A DNA stretch of 64,000 nt from Tupaia tana (lineage: Eukaryota > Chordata > Mammalia > Scandentia > Tupaiidae). A program made the translations under genes and the position numbers. Where the stretch lies: NCBI GenBank assembly GCA_026018925.1, contig JAKSZU010000004.1, positions 16,584,095-16,648,094 of the forward strand, written 5' to 3'. Positions 26,406 through 37,134 of this stretch are shown piece after piece (within the stretch, counting starts at the first letter, position 1; every line of letters begins with the position of its first letter). The notes beneath the pieces are model-generated. The model searched no databases. It saw only the letters and a list, made by a program, of their open reading frames with translations, and was not told where the DNA came from.

Positions 26406-26492
26406 TTTGACAGGGATACACCACTGTTGTAGTCCTCCTGCCTCAGTCTCCCAGTTAGGACCACAGGCACAGGCCACCACATTCTGCCTGTG
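26406..26492 (-). mobile_element. Alu-like 7SL-derived relic
   Basis: Minus-strand reading: TGTGGTGGCCTGTGCCTGTG, GTCCTAACTGGGAGACTGAG, GCAGGAGGACTACAACAGT, ATCCCTGTC, an evident 7SL Alu-domain derivative directly upstream of the RPL31 retrocopy. Confidence 0.7.
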
Positions 26493-26725
26493 TAGGTTGA
26501 ACCAGTAACCCAGCTCCCACCTCCCACCCAGCCCAACTACCCCACACCAGCACCCTCCCACTTGTTGCCACCAGAGACCTGAGTGTATGTTTCTAATTCT
26601 TCCCGAGAGACCACAGATATTAGCAGTAGCTCTGGGCCTGTGCTATCTGTTTAATGCCTCTCCTCTAGTGAGAGAATTGGTCAGTTTCAAAGAGGCTATG
26701 GGAGTCTAAAGATATTTATTTTATA
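26493..26725. other. Unassigned sequence
   Basis: C-rich start, then average composition; nothing recognised. Confidence 0.5.
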
Positions 26726-26982
26726 GGCCAGCCTGTGGTGGCTAAGGCAGCTGGATCCCACATCGCCGACTATGTCCTAGACCCATCCTAGATGACTGAG
26801 TCCCAGACCCAGATCCTGGAAAAACATGCAGGGCACGTGTACATTACCAAAGTCTTGAAAGGAGGGAAAAATGAAGGTGAAGGGATTGCAGCATGACCAT
26901 CCCACATAGGAAGCACTTTCTCACTTTCTTTCTCTCCAGTCAGCACACATGCCCTGTGGCAAAACTGAAAAAAAAAAAAAAA
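26726..26982 (+). mobile_element. W SINE
   Basis: GGCCAGCCTGTGGTGGCTAA, GCAGCTGGATCCCACAT, A16 tail. Confidence 0.85.
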
Positions 26983-27229
26983 GGACCAGAGGTGACATGG
27001 CCCTAAGGCAGCTGGATCCCACACAGCCAACTACGCAGTTCAAGTCCCGGACCCAGTGGCCTAAAATACCATACCAGGCATGTGTGTATGCATGCATGTG
27101 CACCCAAAATTCCAAGAGGAGAATAGAGGAGAAGGGGCTGTAGCATGGCCATGCCCCCTGGGGGGTGATTTTCCTTCTCTCTCTCCCTGCGTCTTTCTCT
27201 CCAGAGAGTACACATGCCTATAGCAAAAA
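26983..27229 (+). mobile_element. W/L intermediate SINE in tandem with the previous
   Basis: GGACCAGAGGTGACATGGCC head with GCAGCTGGATCCCACAC but an L-like body; follows the preceding A-tail directly. Confidence 0.8.
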
Positions 27230-27331
27230 GAGCTGTAACGAAGGATACTTCTTTTACAAAACTTGCAATATCCAGAGTGAAAATACATATATCAATGACC
27301 AGGAAGAATATATGATATTTCAAGATAACTT

Positions 27332-27854
27332 ATTTTTTAAAGAGAGGGTTTTGCTATAGGGTGTGAGCACTTGCCAGAGAGAAACAGAAAGTAAGAAATC
27401 AGCCCCCCCGCGGGGGGAATGGCCACACCACACTCCTTTCTCTTCCTTCTTCCTCTCAGGATTTTAGGCATGCATGCACATGCGCCCAGCGTGAATTTTT
27501 TTTTTTTTGAAGAGGTTTTTGCTATAGGGCGTGTGCACTCGCCAGACAGAGAGAGACAGAGAGACAGAAAACGAGAAATCACCCCCCAGGGGGGATGGCC
27601 ACGCCACAATCCCTTCTCCTCCATTCTCCTCTCGGGATCTTGGGCACGCATGCACACGCACCCAGCGTGAGTTTTAAGCCACCGGGTCTGGGACACGAAC
27701 CTCGGTTGACTACGTGGGAGTCCAGCAACACAGCTATTATGCTAACTGCTGGTCCCTGCCTAGCATGAATTTTAAGACACCAGGTCCAGGACTTGAACTG
27801 TGGTTGACTATGTGGAAGTCTGGTCACATAACCATTACGCTATCTGCTAGTCCC
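27332..27854 (-). mobile_element. L SINE split by another L SINE
   Basis: Outer pieces 27332-27499 and 27757-27854. The break is at the head/body junction GAATTTTAAG. Confidence 0.9.
27500..27756 (-). mobile_element. Inner L SINE (L1b)
   Basis: Target repeats CCCAGCGTGAATTTT / CCTAGCATGAATTTT (27485, 27759) are SINE sequence; the differences are one CpG decay and one other. Confidence 0.93.
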
Positions 27855-27863
27855 AAGACAGCT

Positions 27864-27869
<6 letters not shown>

Positions 27870-27894
<25 letters not shown>

Positions 27895-28045
27895 GATTTA
27901 TTTATTCATTCACTTATTTTAATTTGATCAGAGACAGACACAGAAAGAGAAAGTGAGAAAGCAAGCCGCCACGTCCAGGACTTGAACCGTGGTTGGCCAT
28001 GTGGGAGGGTCCAGCGCCTTAACCACCACGCCACCTGCTGGTCCC
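27870..28045 (-). mobile_element. S SINE
   Basis: Target repeats AAGACAGCTCTTTT (27855, 28046); long homopolymer before AAGATTTATTTATTC. Confidence 0.95.
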
Positions 28046-28059
28046 AAGACAGCTCTTTT

Positions 28060-28405
28060 GATGTCAGGAAAATTTTGAACCTTAGAAACAAGTCTTTAAA
28101 ACTCATTTGTTAGACATTCTCAACCCTTTAGGATGGAATGGGAATCAGTGATGAGAGAGGGTAAAAGACAGAGAAAGCAAGAGATGAGGATTTATGTATC
28201 AGCTGACAAGCAAACTGTATGCAACCTAGAGCCATTTATTTACTAATGGAAGGTATTCTGGTTTCCTTTTAAAAATGTAGAAGACATCTGTGCTTCCTGA
28301 TAACGCTAACTTTGAATGAGTACATATTAAACACGAGGTGAAGTGGGAATGGGGGAAAATATTTGAGAAATGGAAAAGGAAGACTACAATTAAAATGATA
28401 CTAAA
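28060..28405. other. Unassigned sequence
   Basis: No gene or repeat recognised. Confidence 0.5.
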
Positions 28406-28659
28406 GGCCAGCCCACAAACTGGTGATTAAGGGCGTTGTATCCCAGATGGTCAACTGTGATTCGACTCCTGGCCCTGGCAGCTTGAGAAAAGGACCAAGC
28501 ATGTATGTATGCTTGCCTAGACTTCTAACAGGATAGAGAAATGGAGGAGAGGGGCCTGTGGCATGACCATTTCCCATTTAAAGGGAGTGCTTTCTCCCTT
28601 TCCTCCTCTCTGGCAAATGCCACAGACCCTCTAGCCAAAAAAAAAAAAAAAAAAAAAAA
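28406..28659 (+). mobile_element. W SINE
   Basis: GGCCAGCCCACAAACTGGTG head; A24 tail. Confidence 0.85.
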
Positions 28660-28759
28660 GGACCTATTCCACAACACTGACATGTTCCTTATAGTAGACT
28701 TTGCTGTCTTCCTTAAGACTCTTACACCTCTCTACAGTTGTGGGACAACTATAAAATTA

Positions 28760-29209
28760 TAGTAATTTCGCTCCAAGGGTAAGCCTCAACTTGCCTCATT
28801 GAGAGGAATAATCCCATATTCTAAAGTGATTCATTTAGGGACAGGTAGATTTAAGCCAATCAGAGTATGGCATTTCCCTGATCATAGGGATTGGTTCAGG
28901 AAGGAACATAATACCCATTTGATCAATGAGATATGTGGTTTGCTACAACTTCAGGAAAGAAGAACGGTTCTCACTATGTTAAGAGATCTTGTGAAGGCAA
29001 TTCTTTTAGCACCCTGACACAGACAAGGAGGTTGTTGATAGCATGTTTTGAATATAAGGGTAAGCAAGGCATGGGTTGAGGCTGACACACCAAAAGGCTT
29101 ATGGGAAAGATGGAAAATAACTAGATTGCTGCTGAACAGCTGAATCAAACCTATTTGAAGCCTTCTATGCCTGTCAACATCCAGTTACATAAACCAATAA
29201 ACTCTCTAA
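28760..29209. repeat. Probable old interspersed repeat, family not named
   Basis: AAGCCAATCAGAGTATGGCA, GGGATTGGTTCAGGAAGG and ACATAAACCAATAAACTCTC recall an old repeat carrying CCAATCAGAG and a terminal AATAAA. Low certainty. Confidence 0.4.
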
Positions 29210-29410
29210 CTTTTTTTTTAGTACTTTATTGAGGTATAATTTACATGTATCAAGTGATCAAAGCTTAAGTTTAAGGTTTAATTACTTTTTATGTATGTAT
29301 ACACCCAAAAGGCCACCACATGGATCAAAATATAGAACCTTTTCGTTCTAGAAAGTTCTCTCATTTCCCTTTCTAGTCTGTATAATCCCCCGACCCCTCC
29401 TCACACACAC
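29210..29410 (-). mobile_element. Ancient L1M 3' terminus
   Basis: A T-run is followed by AGTACTTTATTGAGGTATAA, GTATACACCCAAAAGGCCAC and TATAGAACCTTTTCGTTC, the antisense of an L1M 3' end ending in its poly(A). Confidence 0.8.
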
Positions 29411-29467
29411 ATCTTGCAAAGGTACCGATACCTCCATGTCATCCCAGCTGACCACTAGGGAAGCTTT

Positions 29468-29649
29468 AAAAAAAAAAAAAAAAAAATTTAATTTTGTCAT
29501 TATTATTATTTTTTAATTTTCTACAGGACACATGCACTCATCAATTGAGACCAAGACAATAAGAAAGCAAGCCCCTGGGTCCGGGACTCAAACCATGATT
29601 GGCCATGTGGAAGTCCAGCAACTTTAACCACTATGCCACCTCCTGGCCC
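29468..29649 (-). mobile_element. S SINE
   Basis: Target repeats CACTAGGGAAGCTTT (29453, 29650). Contains CTACAGGACACATGCACTCA, an L-like segment. Confidence 0.93.
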
Positions 29650-29664
29650 CACTAGGGAAGCTTT

Positions 29665-30222
29665 TAACGATAGGACACCTTGTCGAAGGGCTATCTGTGC
29701 ACTACCTACCACCAAGGACGGGATCCTCATCACCAACAGGGGGATGGGTGGTCCAATTTTCATTTTATTTCCTGCTTTCTTAGACCATTTCTGATCCAAC
29801 TGTAACAGGCTGATTCTTCAGGAAGCAGAGGTTAAGACAGAAGTAAAAAAGATTTCTTGGTGAGTAACATCTATGAAAGGAAAAAAGGAGAACGGAGAAT
29901 TGCTCAGGCAGAATGATCAGAACACAGAGCCAATCTCCAAGGCGTCTGCCAGCCAAAGCTCCAGGGCAAAGGTTGCCTAATAAAGGAGCCTGCATTCAGC
30001 AGAAATGGTAAGGCACTTGTGCATTCACGGGCTGGGACCTCCCTCACAGGCTGAGGCAGATTTTGATGAAACTCGTAGCTAAAAAATTATTAGCTAAATA
30101 CATTCCTTGTAGTTTTCCTTCAAGAGCAACACAGGTGCGTGTCTGCCACTTTTTCCTCCTTATACATGTTCTACCAACTTTTCCAGGTACCTGGTGCCTT
30201 GGAGTCCTGAGCTTTTCTAAGG

Positions 30223-30256
<34 letters not shown>

Positions 30257-30489
30257 ATTCCTCCCTTCCCTATGAAGACTCCTGGGTTCCCTTTTTCTCT
30301 GTTCTGCAAAGATAGCTACATTATGCTGCAACTTAACCCAGGTTATTTAGGTCCAATGACCAAGAGACTGTCTCTATTCTGCAGTTTGTGTATCTGCTTT
30401 TCATCTTCCAGAGTATTTTTCATGTTGGCATCTCATCTGTTCTTTCTGTGCTTTGGGTTTATAATTTTCTCATTGTCTTCCTGGCATCT
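29665..30489. other. Unassigned sequence
   Basis: AACAGGCTGATTCTTCAGGA and AGAAGTAAAAAAGATTTCTT suggest an old LTR or DNA repeat near 29790-30060, not assignable. Confidence 0.35.
30224..30255. repeat. (TG)16 microsatellite
   Basis: Sixteen uninterrupted TG units. Confidence 0.97.
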
Positions 30490-30690
30490 AAATCAGGAGC
30501 TGGCCAATTTTTTCTATAAAGGGCCAGACAGATATATTTTAGGCTTTATGGGTCATGCACATATTTGTTGCATATATAGATGTATATCTTTTACTGTCAT
30601 TTAAAAAAATTAATAATCATGCAAAAATAGGCCATGGCTATAGTTGATGAGCTCCTGATCCACAGCCTCACTACTCAAGAATGTAACATT
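30490..30690 (+). mobile_element. hAT-like element, same family as 58490-58712
   Basis: CAGGAGCTGGCCAATTTTTT, CTATAAAGGGCCAGACAG, TTTTAGGCTTTATGGGTCAT and AGTTGATGAGCTCCTGATC. Shorter and more diverged than the other copy. Confidence 0.65.
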
Positions 30691-30692
30691 CA

Positions 30693-30854
30693 GGGGCCAG
30701 CAGGTGCCATGGTGGTTAAGGCACTGGACTCCCACATGGCCGACCTTGATTCAAGTCCTGGACCAGGCGGCTTGCTTTCTTAATTTTTTTTTCTCTCTCT
30801 CTGCTCTCTGTCTCTCTCTAGTGAGTTCTTATAGCAAATTTTAAAATAATAATT
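30693..30854 (+). mobile_element. S SINE
   Basis: GGGGCCAGCAGGTGCCATGG; its tail TAAAATAATAATT is the target of the next SINE. Confidence 0.88.
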
Positions 30855-31112
30855 CTTTTTTTGAGAGGTTTTTGCTATAGGGCATATGTGCTCGCCAGAG
30901 AGACAGAGACAGAGAGACAGAAAGTGAGAAATCATCCCCCCCCCAGGGGGGATGGCCACGCCACAATCTCTTCTCCTCTATTCTCCTCTCAGGATCTTGG
31001 GCACACATGCACACATGCCCAGTGTGAGTTTAAGCTACCAGGTCCAGGACTTAAACCGTAGTTGACTACATGAGAGTCCAGCAACATAGCTATTAGGCCA
31101 CCTACTGATCCC
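30855..31112 (-). mobile_element. L SINE in an S tail
   Basis: Target repeats TAAAATAATAATT (30842, 31113) come from the S SINE's tail. Confidence 0.92.
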
Positions 31113-31125
31113 TAAAATAATAATT

Positions 31126-31136
31126 ATTTAATTATT

Positions 31137-31167
<31 letters not shown>

Positions 31168-31306
31168 TTTTATTATTATTATTTAATTTGACCAGAGAGA
31201 GACAGAAAGAGGGAAAGTGAAAAAGCAAGCCTGCAGGTCCAGGACTGAAACTGTAGTCAACCATGTGAGTGTGTAGCACCTCAACCACCACACACCTGCT
31301 GGGCCC
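31126..31306 (-). mobile_element. S SINE with (TTTA)n expansion
   Basis: ATTTATTTATTTATTTATTT stretch, then AATTTGACCAGAGAGAGACA to CACACACCTGCTGGGCCC. Confidence 0.88.
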
Positions 31307-31576
31307 AAGTAAATCATTATTTAAAAAAAAAAAAAATGTGATAGACCAGCAACATTGGCCTCACCAAGGAACTTGACAGAAATACAAAATCAGATTCCAT
31401 CCCAGAACTGCTGAATCCACATTGTTTTGTTTGCCATAGGGCGAGTGCACTCTCAAGAGAGAGACAGAGAAAGTGAGAAATCATCCCCTGGGGGAATGCA
31501 TTCTGAAATCCCTTCTCTATTTTCATCTTCTCTCAGGATTTTTGGCACACATACACATGCACCTGACATGATTTTT

Positions 31577-31832
31577 CTTTTCTTTTTTTGGAGAGGTTTT
31601 TGCTATAGGGTATATGTTCTCACCAGAAAGACAGAGAGAGACAGAAAGTGAGAAATCACCCCCAGGGGGGGATGGCCAGGCTGCAATCCCTTTTCCTCCA
31701 TTCTCCTCTCAGGATCTCGGCCATGCACACACACACACCCAGAATGAGTTTAAGCCACTGGGTCCGGAATTCGAACCACAGTTGACTACGTGGGAGTCCA
31801 GAGACATAACCATTATGCCAACTGCTGGTCCC
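31577..31832 (-). mobile_element. Inner L SINE (L1a)
   Basis: GAGAGGTTTTTGCTATAGGG to AACTGCTGGTCCC. CCTGACATGATTTTT repeats (31562, 32017) bracket this and the next SINE. Confidence 0.92.
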
Positions 31833-32016
31833 CTTTTCTTCTTTTTTAAAGAATTATTTATTTATTCCATTTGTTATTATTATTATTTTTTAATTTGACC
31901 AAACAGAGAGAGAGTGAAAGGGAAAGTGAGAAAGCGAGCCGCCAGGTCTGGGACTCAAACCATGGTCTGCCATATGGGAATCCAGCGCCTTTAACCACCA
32001 CACCACCTGCTGGCTC
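31833..32016 (-). mobile_element. Inner S SINE
   Basis: CTTTTTTAAAGAATTATTTA to CACCTGCTGGCTC, adjoining the inner L. Confidence 0.9.
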
Positions 32017-32115
32017 CCTGACATGATTTTTCAAGCCACTGGGTCTGGGAACCATGGTGTGTCATCTAGGAGTACAACACCTCAACCACCACACCTGCTG
32101 GCCCCTATACATTGC

Positions 32116-32392
32116 CTTTTTTTTTTTTTTTTTTTTTTTTTGAGAGAGAGAGAGTGAGTTTTGGTACAAGGCACATGTGCTCATTGGAGAGAGAGAGAGA
32201 GACAGAAAGCGAGAAATCACCCCCCAGGGGGAATGGCCATGCCATTATCCCTTTTCCTCCACTATCCTCTCAGGAATTTGGGCACACACGAAGACATGCT
32301 GGCATGAGTTTCACCACCAGGTCAAGACTTGAACCACGGTTGACCACATAGGAGTCCAGCAACGTATAACCATTATACTATCTGCTGGTCCC
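32116..32392 (-). mobile_element. L SINE
   Basis: GAGTTTTGGTACAAGGCACA to ATCTGCTGGTCCC; right flank CACATTGTCTTTT. Confidence 0.88.
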
Positions 32393-32661
32393 CACATTGT
32401 CTTTTAATGAGTTCCCCAGCTGATTGATACATGCATTAAAGTCTGGGAAGTACTCATCTAGAGAGATTTAGAGTAAGGAGCAGGAATGAAAACAAATGTT
32501 CAACCTGTTAGGTTTAACCAGAAGTCCATTTCACTAAAGCTAGTTTGAGTTGAGATTTAATACTTGGAATTGAAGGTGTGCTAATATACATTTCCTTAGA
32601 TATTACTTCATTTTCCTGACATTTGATTTTCTTCTCCACAACTGAGTGGTTAAATCTAATT

Positions 32662-32922
32662 TTTTTTTTTTGAGAGATTTTCGCCATAGGGCGCGTGCGC
32701 TCGCCAGACAGACAGAGAGAGACATAGAGACAGAAAGCGAGAAATCACCCCCCAGGGGGGATGGTCACGCTGCAATCCCTTCTCCTCCATTCTCTTCTCG
32801 GGATCTTGGGCACGCACGCACACGCGCCCGGCGTGAGTTTTAAGCCACCGGGTCCGGGACACGAACCGTGGTCGACTACGTGGGAGTCCAGCGACATAGC
32901 CATTACGCTAACTGCTGGTTCC
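32662..32922 (-). mobile_element. L SINE, subfamily L1b
   Basis: GGGTCCGGGACACGAACCGT and GAGTTTTAAGCC; close to the other near-consensus L1b copies. Confidence 0.93.
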
Positions 32923-32936
32923 CTAATTTGTTTTTT

Positions 32937-33690
32937 TTAATTTCCAGATGATGCATATGCTTACCAGAGAGATGGAAAGACAGAAGAGAAAGGGTTGGCC
33001 AGTGGCGTGGTGGTTAAGGCGGCTGGATTGCACACGGCTGACTACAGTTCTAGCCCTAGTCCTGGCAGCTTGAAAAATATGCAGGATACATGCGCATGCA
33101 TTTCCAAAAGCAGAGAGGAATGGAGAAGAGATTGTCACATGATCATCTCCCATGAAGCATGCTTTCTCACTCTCTCTCTCTCTCTGTCTCTCTCCAGCAC
33201 ACACCCTCCGGCTTTTTTTTTTTTTTTTTAATGAGAGAGAGAGGCCAGAAAGTGGCCTGGTAGTTAAGGCACTGAACTTCCAGGTGGCTGACTGTGATTT
33301 GAGTCCTGGATCTGGTGTCTCGAAAATCATGCCAGGCACATGTGTGTGTGCCCAAAATTCCAGAAGGAGAATAAAGGAGAAGAGACTGCAGCATAGCCAT
33401 CCCCTCTCAGGGGAGGGGTGATTTCTCACTTTCCCTCTCACTCCTCTCTGGCAAGCACACACACACTATGGCAAAAACCTTAAGGGGAAAAAAAGAGAGA
33501 AAGAACACCCCATGTTCCCAAACAGGGCACACTGCAATTCTTTCTCCTCCATTTGTTCACCCTGTCAGGATTTCAGGGATGCACACATAGGCACTTGGCA
33601 TGTTTTTCAAGCTGCCAGGACTGAGATTCAAACTGTTGTTGGTCATATAGAATCCAGTTCCCTTAACCACTAGGCTATGGGGCTTTCTCT
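32937..33690. mobile_element. SINE nest (minus outer copies, two plus inner copies)
   Basis: Minus start at 32937-32992; plus W at 32993-33213; a new minus start 33217-33241 (T-run, AATGAGAGAGAGAG); plus W/L at 33242-33487; minus W remainder 33488-33690 ending CCCTTAACCACTAGGC. Confidence 0.75.
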
Positions 33691-33703
33691 AAAACTGATG
33701 ATT

Positions 33704-33944
33704 TTTTTTTTTTTTAGAGAGATATTTTTGCTATAGGGTGCATGTGCTTGTTGGAGAGACAGAAAGCAAGAAATCACCCTCCAGGGGAGATGGCCACGCT
33801 GCATATCCCTTCTCTTCCATTCTCCTTTTGGGATTTTGGCCACACACGAACATGAGCCCAGTGTTAGTTTGAAGCTGCCGGGTCTGGGACTCAAACTGTG
33901 GTCAACCATGTTCAACAACATAACCATTATGCCATCTGCTGGTC
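33704..33944 (-). mobile_element. L SINE
   Basis: Flanked by AAACTGATGATTTTT and AAACTGACGATCTTT; partial deletion in the head (AACCATGTTCAACAAC). Confidence 0.88.
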
Positions 33945-34218
33945 CAAAAACTGACGATCTTTTAAAGTCTCTCCAAGCTCAGATTCCATGACCCTTACCC
34001 TAGTCTGGAGGAGGAAAGAGAGAGTGAAGTCCAGGACAAAATACAAGAATGAAAGGAACTCAGACATTGAGAGATAAAGCCCCTTTATAAATAAGGAAAA
34101 GATTTGCTCTCTGAATAAAAATAAATATACCACAAGCTAATGAGGTTTAAGCTTCATAACCCCTTTCTTGCATAAGTCCCTTTTTAAGTCCTTGTACCTA
34201 ATTTGCTTTTGTACTTAA

Positions 34219-34866
34219 TTTTTTTTTTTTTTTTTGGTTAGGTTTTTTGTGATAGGGCACATGTACTTTCCAGAGAATAACTCAGAGACAGAGAGAGAAA
34301 ATGAGAAACCAGTCATCAGGGAGAATGGTCATGCCACAGTCCCTTCTCCTTCAGCCTCCTCAGGATTTTGGGCACACATGCACATGCACCCAGTGGGATT
34401 TTTTTTAATGAGAGAGACAGAGGTTCGACCACGGTTTGAGTAGTTGACTGCGGTTCGAGTCCAGACCGAGTGGCTTAAACTCATGCTAGGTGCGTGTGTG
34501 TGTGCGTGCCTAAGATCCCAAGAGGTGAATGGAGGAGAAGGGATTGCAGTGTGGCCATCCCTCCTGGGGGGTGATTTCTCACTCTCTGTCTCTCTGTCTC
34601 TTTCTGGCGAGCGCATGTACCCTATAGCAAAAAACCTCTCAAAAAAAGAAAAGAAAGACAGACACAGTGAGAGGGGAAGTGAGAAATTATTCCCCATGAG
34701 GGAATGGTCATGCCACAATCCCTTCACCTTCATTCTCCTCTTGGGATTTTTGGGCATGTACACACATGTGCCCGGTGTGATTTTCAAACTACAGGGTCCG
34801 GAACTTAAACCATGGTCAGTCATGTGGGAATCCAGTGCCTTAACCACCATGCCACCTGCTGGCCCC
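34219..34866 (-). mobile_element. SINE nest with headless body
   Basis: Headless body 34219-34404 (ends at the junction, CCAGTGGGATTTTTTTT), W/L copy 34405-34425 plus 34663-34866, and a plus L copy 34426-34662 whose own 5' end is replaced (GGTTCGACCACGGTTTGAG). Confidence 0.78.
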
Positions 34867-35257
34867 GCTGGCTTAAAATACATTTTAACTTGGTTAATGC
34901 TCTACTTCCCTCAATGTTCCAAATCTTTGTCAAGATTCTACTTAAAGTGCTGAACAACGATTCTCATAAGCTATTGTCCTGTATCAAAAACTGAACCATT
35001 GGGCTGCCCGCCTGCTGCCATCTCTAAAGGTCGTAGCATCCTGCCTTCCTTTCATCCTGCCTCCTTTCTGCCTATGCCCGCTATCCCATCTTCTCTGGGT
35101 CCTTCAGGATCTTCCTGCCATAATTAGTCCTGTTTTTCAGACCCACTCTGCCAGATCTTTTCCCTCAGCCTCCCAATACGTACAAACTCTCTTGTTCAGA
35201 GGAACTTCCATTTGACTAGCACTTCTCCCTAACTTCTGTTATATCTCACACCCTCTT
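34867..35257. other. Unassigned sequence
   Basis: C/T-rich middle part; no gene or named repeat recognised. Confidence 0.5.
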
Positions 35258-35483
35258 TTTTTTCTTTTTCGGTTTTTGCCATAGGGCATGGCTGCTTGCT
35301 GGAGAGAGACAGAGAGAGAGAAAATGAGAAATCACCCCCCAAGAGGGATGGCTACACTGTAATCTCTTATCTTCCATTCTCCTCTCAGGATTTTGGGCAT
35401 GCACACCACCAGGTTCGGGACTCAAACCATGGCTGGCCATATGGGAGTCCAGTGCCTTAACCACTACTCCACGTGCCGGTCCC
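35258..35483 (-). mobile_element. L SINE with head/body deletion
   Basis: GGGCATGCACACCACCAGGTTCG joint shows loss of about 15-20 bp around the junction. Confidence 0.85.
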
Positions 35484-35565
35484 AGATTTTAGTTTCTTAA
35501 GGATTGAATAGGAGAAGAAATGGGGACAAATAAACCAAGTAACTAATACAAGGCACTATGTGTAC

Positions 35566-35945
35566 ACAAGGGGATTTCAAAAGTTTGTGGAAAAGTGGAA
35601 TTAAAGTACGAGTTCATTTTGGTGCAAAAATTTTTTAATCACCTAACTTTCTCATAATACACAGCTTCTGAGATTTTTTTTTTTTTTTTTTTTGAGAGAT
35701 TTTTGCTATGGGGCACATGCACGCACCAGAGAGACAGAAAGCAAGAAATCACCCCTCAGGGGCATGGCCACACCACACCACTCCATTCTCCTCTTGGGAT
35801 TTTTGGGCATGCACATCCCAGTGCCTGGCGTGTTTTAAGCTGCTGAGTCCGGGACTCAAACTGCAGTCGACTACATGCAAGCCCAGCAATGTAACATTAC
35901 GCCATCCGCTAGTTGCCCAAGAACTTTTTGAAGACCCTCTCATAG
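35566..35945. mobile_element. Candidate short inverted-repeat element split by a SINE
   Basis: GGGGATTTCAAAAGTTTGTG at the left and GAACTTTTTGAAGACCCTC at the right are imperfect inverted repeats. Between them is TTTTGGTGCAAAAATTTTTT. The build fits a mariner-like MITE cut by the SINE at 35677-35919. Confidence 0.5.
35677..35919 (-). mobile_element. L SINE in an inverted-repeat element
   Basis: GAGAGATTTTTGCTATGGGG to CATCCGCTAGTTGCCC; the part carrying the C-run is shortened. Confidence 0.85.
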
Positions 35946-36221
35946 TATTAAAAACTAAACGTACATTCTTCTGTTGTGCTGTTGGCCCGCGGCCCACAGT
36001 CTGATGCCTGCATGGTAGTTGACTTCCTCAGACCGCTGGTCTCCAACCTGCTACGCCACTCGCCTGTGTCCCGGCCTCCAGTGTGCCTCCCTTGTCCACT
36101 CAGTAGGAGGGCACATTCTGCTTCCTAGGTCTGCCAGCTCAGCAGAGCTGATGGGCCCCTGCTATGCAGGCTTTTCTTCCTTCCATCCCTTCCTCCCTTG
36201 CTCCTTTCTCTCTCTTTCTCT

Positions 36222-36443
36222 TTTTCTTTACTGACAGAGGACACAGACATTTGCTGATGAGAGAGAGAAAGCTCTCCACAATCCTTTTTCCTCCATTTCT
36301 CCATCTGTCAGGACTTGGGGCACGCATACACATGCACCCAGTATGTTTTTCAAGCCACTGGGCCCAGGACTTGAACCTCAGTTGGCTATATGGAATCTGG
36401 CTCCCATACACAGCGCTTAACCTCTGCACCAGAGGGCTGGCCT
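36222..36443 (-). mobile_element. W SINE
   Basis: CTCTCCACAATCCTTTTTCC to CACCAGAGGGCTGGCC. Confidence 0.8.
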
Positions 36444-36517
36444 CAGTCCTCTCCTTTTCAGAACACACAGGCACCCCAGAGGGTCTGGGAAGAGATAGAT
36501 AAAATTATGGTTAAGAG

Positions 36518-36769
36518 TGGGGCCAGCAGGTGGCATGGCGGTTAGGGGTGCTGGATTCCCACATGGCCAACTACAGTTCAAGTTCTGGACCTGGCAACTT
36601 AAAACACACTGGGCATGTGTGCCTGTGTGCCCAAAATCCCAAGAGGAGACTGGAGGAGAAGGGACTGTAGTGTGGTCATGCCCCCCAGGGGGTGATTTCT
36701 CACTTTCTATCTCTCTGGTGAGTACACATGCCCTATAGGAAAAACCTCTCAAAACAAAACAAAACAAAA
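36518..36769 (+). mobile_element. Hybrid SINE: S head with L body
   Basis: GGGGCCAGCAGGTGGCATGG head joined to GGGCATGTGTGCCTGTGTGC, and CCTATAGGAAAAACCTCTC. Confidence 0.88.
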
Positions 36770-36907
36770 CAACTATGATTAGGAAGATCTCGCTCCACGC
36801 TGGCAACTACGACAGCTACTACTCTGCAGAGCTTATCATTCAGTCTAGCCACCTGTGCCCAACTTCTTTATTCAGAATGTTCTTCTCTCAGGAGTCCTAT
36901 GAACACT

Positions 36908-36910
<3 letters not shown>

Positions 36911-36945
<35 letters not shown>
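36911..36945 (-). mobile_element. Poly(A)-only retro-insertion
   Basis: Thirty-five T residues and nothing else between perfect 15-bp repeats CCTATGAACACTTCT (36896-36910, 36946-36960). Confidence 0.9.
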
Positions 36946-37134
36946 CCTATGAACACTTCTGATCCTGTCTCCTCTGGGGTACCCTAGTCCTACAGATAGA
37001 TGTGTATACACCAGTACTCAAATATGAGCCACATTTCAAGCTCTTTCCCTGAGCATTTCTGAACTTGAAGCAAAACATAAATTGACCTGAACTATTTTTC
37101 AGTGCCCCATGGCAGACCAGGGGCCAGAGGTAGG

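Larger units (their letters stand above)
31425..32105 (-). mobile_element. L SINE split by two SINEs
   Basis: Outer pieces 31425-31576 and 32017-32105, broken at the head/body junction (ACATGATTTTTCAAGCC). Confidence 0.88.
31343..32465 (+). mobile_element. MER5-like hAT element split by four SINEs
   Basis: The left half has AGCAACATTGGCCTCACC, GGAACTTGACAGAAATACAA and TCAGATTCCATCCCAG. The right half (32391-32465) has TTAATGAGTTCCCCAGCTGA and AAAGTCTGGGAAGTAC. The halves are parted by SINE insertions that reused the target CACATTGT. Confidence 0.75.

Noticed and set aside
27337..28059. Direct repeats spaced through the region, CRISPR-like at first sight
   Set aside because: They are nested eukaryotic SINEs with target duplications; no regular repeat-spacer units.
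32923..33462. 179-aa minus-strand open frame
   Set aside because: Translated nested SINEs with no protein homology.
34329..34883. 184-aa minus-strand open frame
   Set aside because: Translated SINE nest; the recurring residues come from SINE heads and bodies.
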